Shown here in pieces: positions 9,301 through 15,300 of a stretch of 18,953 nt of DNA (positions within the stretch are counted from its first letter, which is position 1; each line of letters begins with the position of its first letter). The stretch lies in the NCBI RefSeq assembly GCF_007990775.1, contig NZ_BJXB01000055.1:1-18953 (forward strand), read 5' to 3'. Source of the DNA: Deinococcus cellulosilyticus NBRC 106333 = KACC 11606 (GTDB lineage Bacteria > Deinococcota > Deinococci > Deinococcales > Deinococcaceae). The notes beneath the pieces are model-generated. The model did not search any database. It was not told the origin of the DNA and saw only the letters and a list, made by a program, of their open reading frames with translations. A program made the translations under genes and the position numbers.

Positions 9301-12300
9301 ATCCAGCCTGGATGGTACCGGATCGGTTTCAATGCGCGGGTCAACAGCATGGATGCCAGCAAAACACTGGAGGTGTTTTACGGTCCCACCGCAGAGTTGA
9401 TTCGCAGCGCATCCCTGAACAACAACTGGCAGTACTTTACGGGTGAATTCCAGCTGAACAACACCATCAAGTCCAGCAGCATCCTGCAGATCTTCGAGGA
9501 AACTGCCAGCAATCCAAGCTGGCAACTTGCCAACATCAGCGTGGAGTACCTCGGGGCCCAGGGGGTGCAAAACCTCCTGCCGACCAATGATTTGACCTCG
9601 CCTCTGTTTCTGGGTACGGATGCTCAGGCCAAAGATGTGCAAGGCACCAACACACCCCAGTACGGCAAAATCTACACCTTAAACAACTCAGGGCTGCGTT
9701 TCCAGAACCCAACCAAACGCTACCCTGGACGCTACCGGGTGTCTTTCGATGCGAAAACCACCACAGCGGGCAATTCTACGAACGTCAAATACGGGCTCAG
9801 CAGTGACCTGAACAAAAGCCAGGCAGTCACCGACACCTGGTCACGCCTGTCTTCGGTGTTTGAAGTCGGGCAGGAGACGGAATACCCCAAAGCCAGCACC
9901 ATCGGGCAGGCCGTCCCGACTTTTGCAGACACGGGCGTTTTCTGGATGCAAAAAGACACGGCCACCCCCCTGCAGGTGGCCAATGTGACGGTGGAGTACC
10001 TGGATGGCGATGTGCTGCTGGTTCCCCTTCCGAAACAACGCTGGACGGGCTTCAATTATGTCGCTCAGAGTCTCTCTCGGACCGATCAGCAGAAGACCCT
10101 GCCGATCACTGTTCCCTCTCCCATCTCCGGGATCACCGCTCAACTGGTGGACACCCAGAACATGCTTGCCGGTTTTGACCTCCGCACGTCCGCCTGGGAA
10201 ACCGACGACACCACCACCATCAGTGGGGTCAGGAAAGCCCAGATGCCCACTTACGGTTTCAACACCCTGTTCAATGGCAACGCCTGGCAGATCCGGCCCA
10301 ATGCAGGGTACCGGATGCGCATGGGGGGCATCCTGTCTGCGGGACGCTACCGTCTGACTTTTGATGCCCGCACTGGATCAGGTCAAAACACCCTGTATTT
10401 CCGTCTGGGCCGTGGTGCCACGGCCAACACCACCTTCAACATCACCTCCACCCGTCAAACGTTCACGTACGACTTTGTGTTCAGCTCCCCTGTGGACACC
10501 CAGGGTTCCATCCTGGCTTTTGACACCCAGGGTGGAAACAGCTGGCTGCTGGGTGACCCCAAACTTCAGTACCTTGGCGCAACAACCGACGGAACCTTCA
10601 ACACCACCCCCAAAGAAGTGGTGGTTTACGTGGTGCCTTCAGGCATTGAAGGCATGTTCAATCCCAAAGTGAAACTGAAAGCTTCACTGGGCATCCGCAA
10701 CAACCTGGATGCCAGCAACAAGGCTTTCAACCTGACCACCATGGACCCCCAGATCACCTGGACGGCCTCCGGTGCTCCAGGAGGAACGATCACCAGCACG
10801 GGGAGTGAAACCACTTTTGTCCCCGCTCCGTGGAGCAGTGCACTGGCCGGCAAGGACGTGATTTACAACGTCACCGCCAACACCGGGCATGCCGACGCCG
10901 CTGAAGATGTCGTCAATGTTCGCGCAAAATATATGGCGATGACCGCTGTGACCCCAGAGTACTACCGGGGATCCAACAACTACTGGACTTGCGACAGCTG
11001 GTTTTTGTGGTGGTGCACTTCTGGTTCCACCAAAATCAATTTGCGGGTCTTCAAGCACAAACTGGACATCCGCAACCAGTTGCCCACCTGGCTGCCCAAG
11101 ATCTCCTACCGGTCCAGCATCAGCAAGGCCAACTTCGGCTTCCAGTCCAAAGGAAGCGGCTGCTTTGTGATCCCCAACCCCAGTGAATACCCCAACGTCG
11201 ACATCTGGGTAAAGTTGGAGAATTCGAATCCACCCCTGGAAATCAAGCTGGGACCACCCACGGCAGCTCAGACCGCGAAGGTCAGTGACACATATGGCGA
11301 AGGTGAGGAAGGCAATTGTTCCACTAGCAGCACCCTTCAAACCGGTGTAGCCATGGTATACGACGAACTGCAGCCTTACCCCCTGAGTGACATTCTGGTG
11401 TTCACCTCAGACGGTTCAGGTGGAGGGACCATTCAACCCGCATCCACAGGAAGTTGCATTGCCCAGGCCCCAAGGCCCATGCTGATCGCATCGAGAAAAC
11501 CGAGCAGCCGACTGCTGATGGCTGTGGGATCCGGAATCACTATCCCAGGGCCAGGGGATGGTACGGGCGGTTGCGGATCAGGGGACGTCTACATGAAGGA
11601 GGAATCCACCTCATCCAGCCTGGGTTTCAGCAACCAGCTGGCCCTGGCCACCCAGGGAGGCCTTCGTGGAAGCAGCGTTTACGTTGCACCGGTCACCCCG
11701 GTGACCACCGACCGCACCCTGCAATGGGACACCCTGGCAGACTTCAGTGCAGAACCCCGCACCGACTACGAGCAACTCAACATCTCCAATTATGACGCCG
11801 ACGGGAAACTCCTGTACTCCTGGCGTCCCGAACAGGCCGATGGTACCGAATCCAGCCAGGGGGTGGCCACCACCCACCATTACGGTTACGCAGAGACCAC
11901 CGTGCAAAACCAGTGGTTCCGTAAAGTGAGCGGTTCAGTGTCGGCCGAACGCTGGAATTACACGCTGGCATCCATGAAAGGTTTGAACTTCAGTTCTGCT
12001 GATCCCAGTGTGCTGGGCATCGCCAACAACAATGCCGTTCGAAGTTATGTCAAAACCACCTTCAATGATGCAGGATTGGTGTCACAAATCGTTAAAGCAA
12101 GCAGCAATCCGGATGGCATCAGAACAAGCACACAGGATTTTGTTTACTTCGACAACAATGTTCCCACCAGCAACATGTACACCAATTGGATCAAAACCTC
12201 CACCGTCAAGGCCGTTGGAGTCGGTGACCTTGTGACCCAATATGAGTACGATGCCCTGGGCAACATCATCAAGGAAACCGAGGAAAAAGCACTGAATTCC

Positions 12301-15300
12301 AAGGTGGCGGTCACCACAGGGGAAGATGTCACCGTGAATGTGGTCACCACCAGAAAATTCAACGGATTTGGCCAGAAAGAACAGGAGTCTCTGTACACTG
12401 GAGATAGCCTGACTGCGGATGCTGCCTGGGTGTACTCAAGCAATGGCACTCCCATTCGCAGCTGGACTGGTACCGATAAAAATCTGGTGTATTACCATTA
12501 CAACGCCAATGGCCAGAATGACATCACTGCTGCAGGGACACCCTCAACTGTACGGACTGTCATTACTCGCACCTTTGACCTCTTTGGCAACACCACCACT
12601 CAGGAAACCAATGGGTTCAAAGCTTCTACCACTTATGACAGCCTTGATCGACCCATCGAGGAAAAAAATCCTGATGGTGGCGGTTTCATCACCACCTACG
12701 ATGCATATGGCAAGGAGAATTTCAAAGGCATGATTGACACTTCAGCCAAAGTGCTGAAGTCCACATCCACCTTCCGGGATGTGTTTGGGTTTGTGGTGGC
12801 AGAAACCACAAAAAGGTATGACCCAAGAGCGTCCACGGATCACGATGCAACCGTGGATTCCACCTACTTGCTTGACGGATATGGGCGCCCCATTCAAGAA
12901 TCAACAGTTGCAGATGGTGAGACACTCATCACCCAGTACGCCTATGATGCTGTGGGGAACCTGCGTGCCAAACTCAGCCCTCAGGTCCATGTGTCTGGAA
13001 CCAGCAGCCTCAAAGATGAACGTCGCCCCGTCATGGAAACCCTCTACGATGGAGCGAACCGCATTTACAAGCAAAGGATCTTACTAGAAGGAAGTGGCAT
13101 TCAGGCCGCGAACATCATTCAGGCCAATCTGGACACCCCCACCCAGAGTGTCTTCCAGGGGACTGGTACTGATGTCCAGTGGGCCGAAACGCGGTTTGTC
13201 TATGACCACCTTGGACGTCAGGTGTCCAGTGTTGACCCCAATGGCTACATCACCAGCACTTACTATGACCTTCGTGACAACATTGTCCGCCAGGATCGTC
13301 AGGTGTGGCTCGCCACCCACAATGCTTCAGACGGTTACATGCCCACGGGCCAGAGCGCCAGCACACGTGTTGTGAGCTACCAGGGATATGATGCGTCGGG
13401 CCATGTTCTGGTCACCAAGGATCCACTGGGCTACCGTGCCACCAAAGTTTATGATTTGCTGGGCAACTTGATTGAAGAAAGAAACCACAGCAATGCCCTG
13501 ATGGCCAGTTACACCTACACCGAAGATGGACTGCAAATTGCCAAGTTCATGCCTTCTCCCACCCTCAGCAGCCCACCCACCACAGCAACCACCACCAGCT
13601 CCACTGGGCAAATCATCAACAACATGGTGGCAGTGGAGGCCAAAGAATACGGATCAAGTCCACTCCCCGTCAAAACCATTGTGCCAACATCCACCTCTCC
13701 ACTGTCGGTTTCTGGAACCACGGTTTCAGGGGGAACAGCAACCACCTACACGTACAACCATGCAGGTCTGCCTTTAACCACCTCCACCACTGCAGATGGC
13801 AAAACCACCACCGTGACCCAGACGTACGATGCCTTTGGGAACAACATTTCCACCATCAATGCAGATGGTTTCAAGACCACCTCAATTTATGATGCCGATG
13901 GGAAGATGCTCGAGAAGAAAGAGTGGGCCCGGGAAGGTTCAACCATTGACAGCAGTGCAGGCCTTTCAGCTGGATTCAACTACAAATACCAGTACGATGC
14001 TCTTGGTAGGCTGACATCCAAAGTCGAACGGGGTCTGGTGGTCAAATACGAATACAACAACCTGGGCAAGGTTGTTGCTGAAACCCGAGCAGTCAGAACC
14101 ACCAGCACTGTGGTGCCTCCGAGGAAATACACCTACTACCGTCTGGATGGCAACAAAACAGCTGAAACCAGTTACGGAGCAGTCGTCACGGGGACCACAG
14201 GAAATGTTCCTTCTGGGGTGTCGTCAGGCAATCTGACCAAATATGTGCTGGATGCCACAGGAAACATCATCACTGAGACCTCGGTGGGCACCCGGTATGC
14301 ATTGGGGAGTACCACCAACGATGGCATTCAGCAAAAAGAGTACACCAGCAATCAGGTGTACAACGGGCTGGGCCTTCGTGTCAAACGCTCTTTCGAGGGT
14401 GATGCGGACATATATGTTGGCCAGCAGGATGACTTTGGTAAGAAGAGCCGAACCCTCATCACGGTTGATGGCAACCCCTTCACCCAATACGACACGTTCT
14501 GGGTGTATGACGTGAGGGGACAGTTGAAAGAAAAATGGGATCAGGTCCCTGTGACAGACTCAGCTCAGATCACCAAACGCAATTATTTCAAGTACTCCTA
14601 CAATGAGAACGGTCAGGAGACTCGCAACGAGCACGACTTGAGTGTGATCTTGTTCAATCCCTCTGCAGGGGTCAACAAAGAATTGAGCAACACAGCGGTC
14701 TTGCTGGCTGGCACCAAAGGGTCTGTTGACACCCTCTACAATGCTCGAGGGCAAATCCGACAGACCACAGTGTTTGACAGAAGCCCAAAAGGTTTGGACA
14801 GCACCGCCACAACCATTGATGGTCTTTATGAAACAGCAGGAATCTACAATTTAACCACTTACTCTTTCAATGGAGATGGAAGTCTCTCTAAACTGGAAGT
14901 CAAACGTGGAAACTCCTTGTCTGCTCTTGCACTCGTCGGAACCAAAACGTTCCAGTATGACGGACGAGGTCGGGAGATCCAGCAGGTGGACTCCAATGGT
15001 TCCCAGATGAAAGCCACAGCGATCGACCGTTACAACAATGCTGCTTATGTTACGGGTCAACTGGTGGATACAATCTCACCTGTTCAGAGTGGCATGTGGG
15101 GTAACAAGGAAATCACTATTACCACCCAATACAACGAAGGTGGAGCCACCTCTATTATCGCCACAGGCAAAGATATTAATAGTTTCAAGGTAACAAGTAT
15201 ACCTGCAGTAGGAGGATTAATATCTGAAATTAGGCAAGATTGGCGTTATGGTGACGAGAGTGAAGGTACAAGAAAATACTTCAAATACGATTCTGAAACA

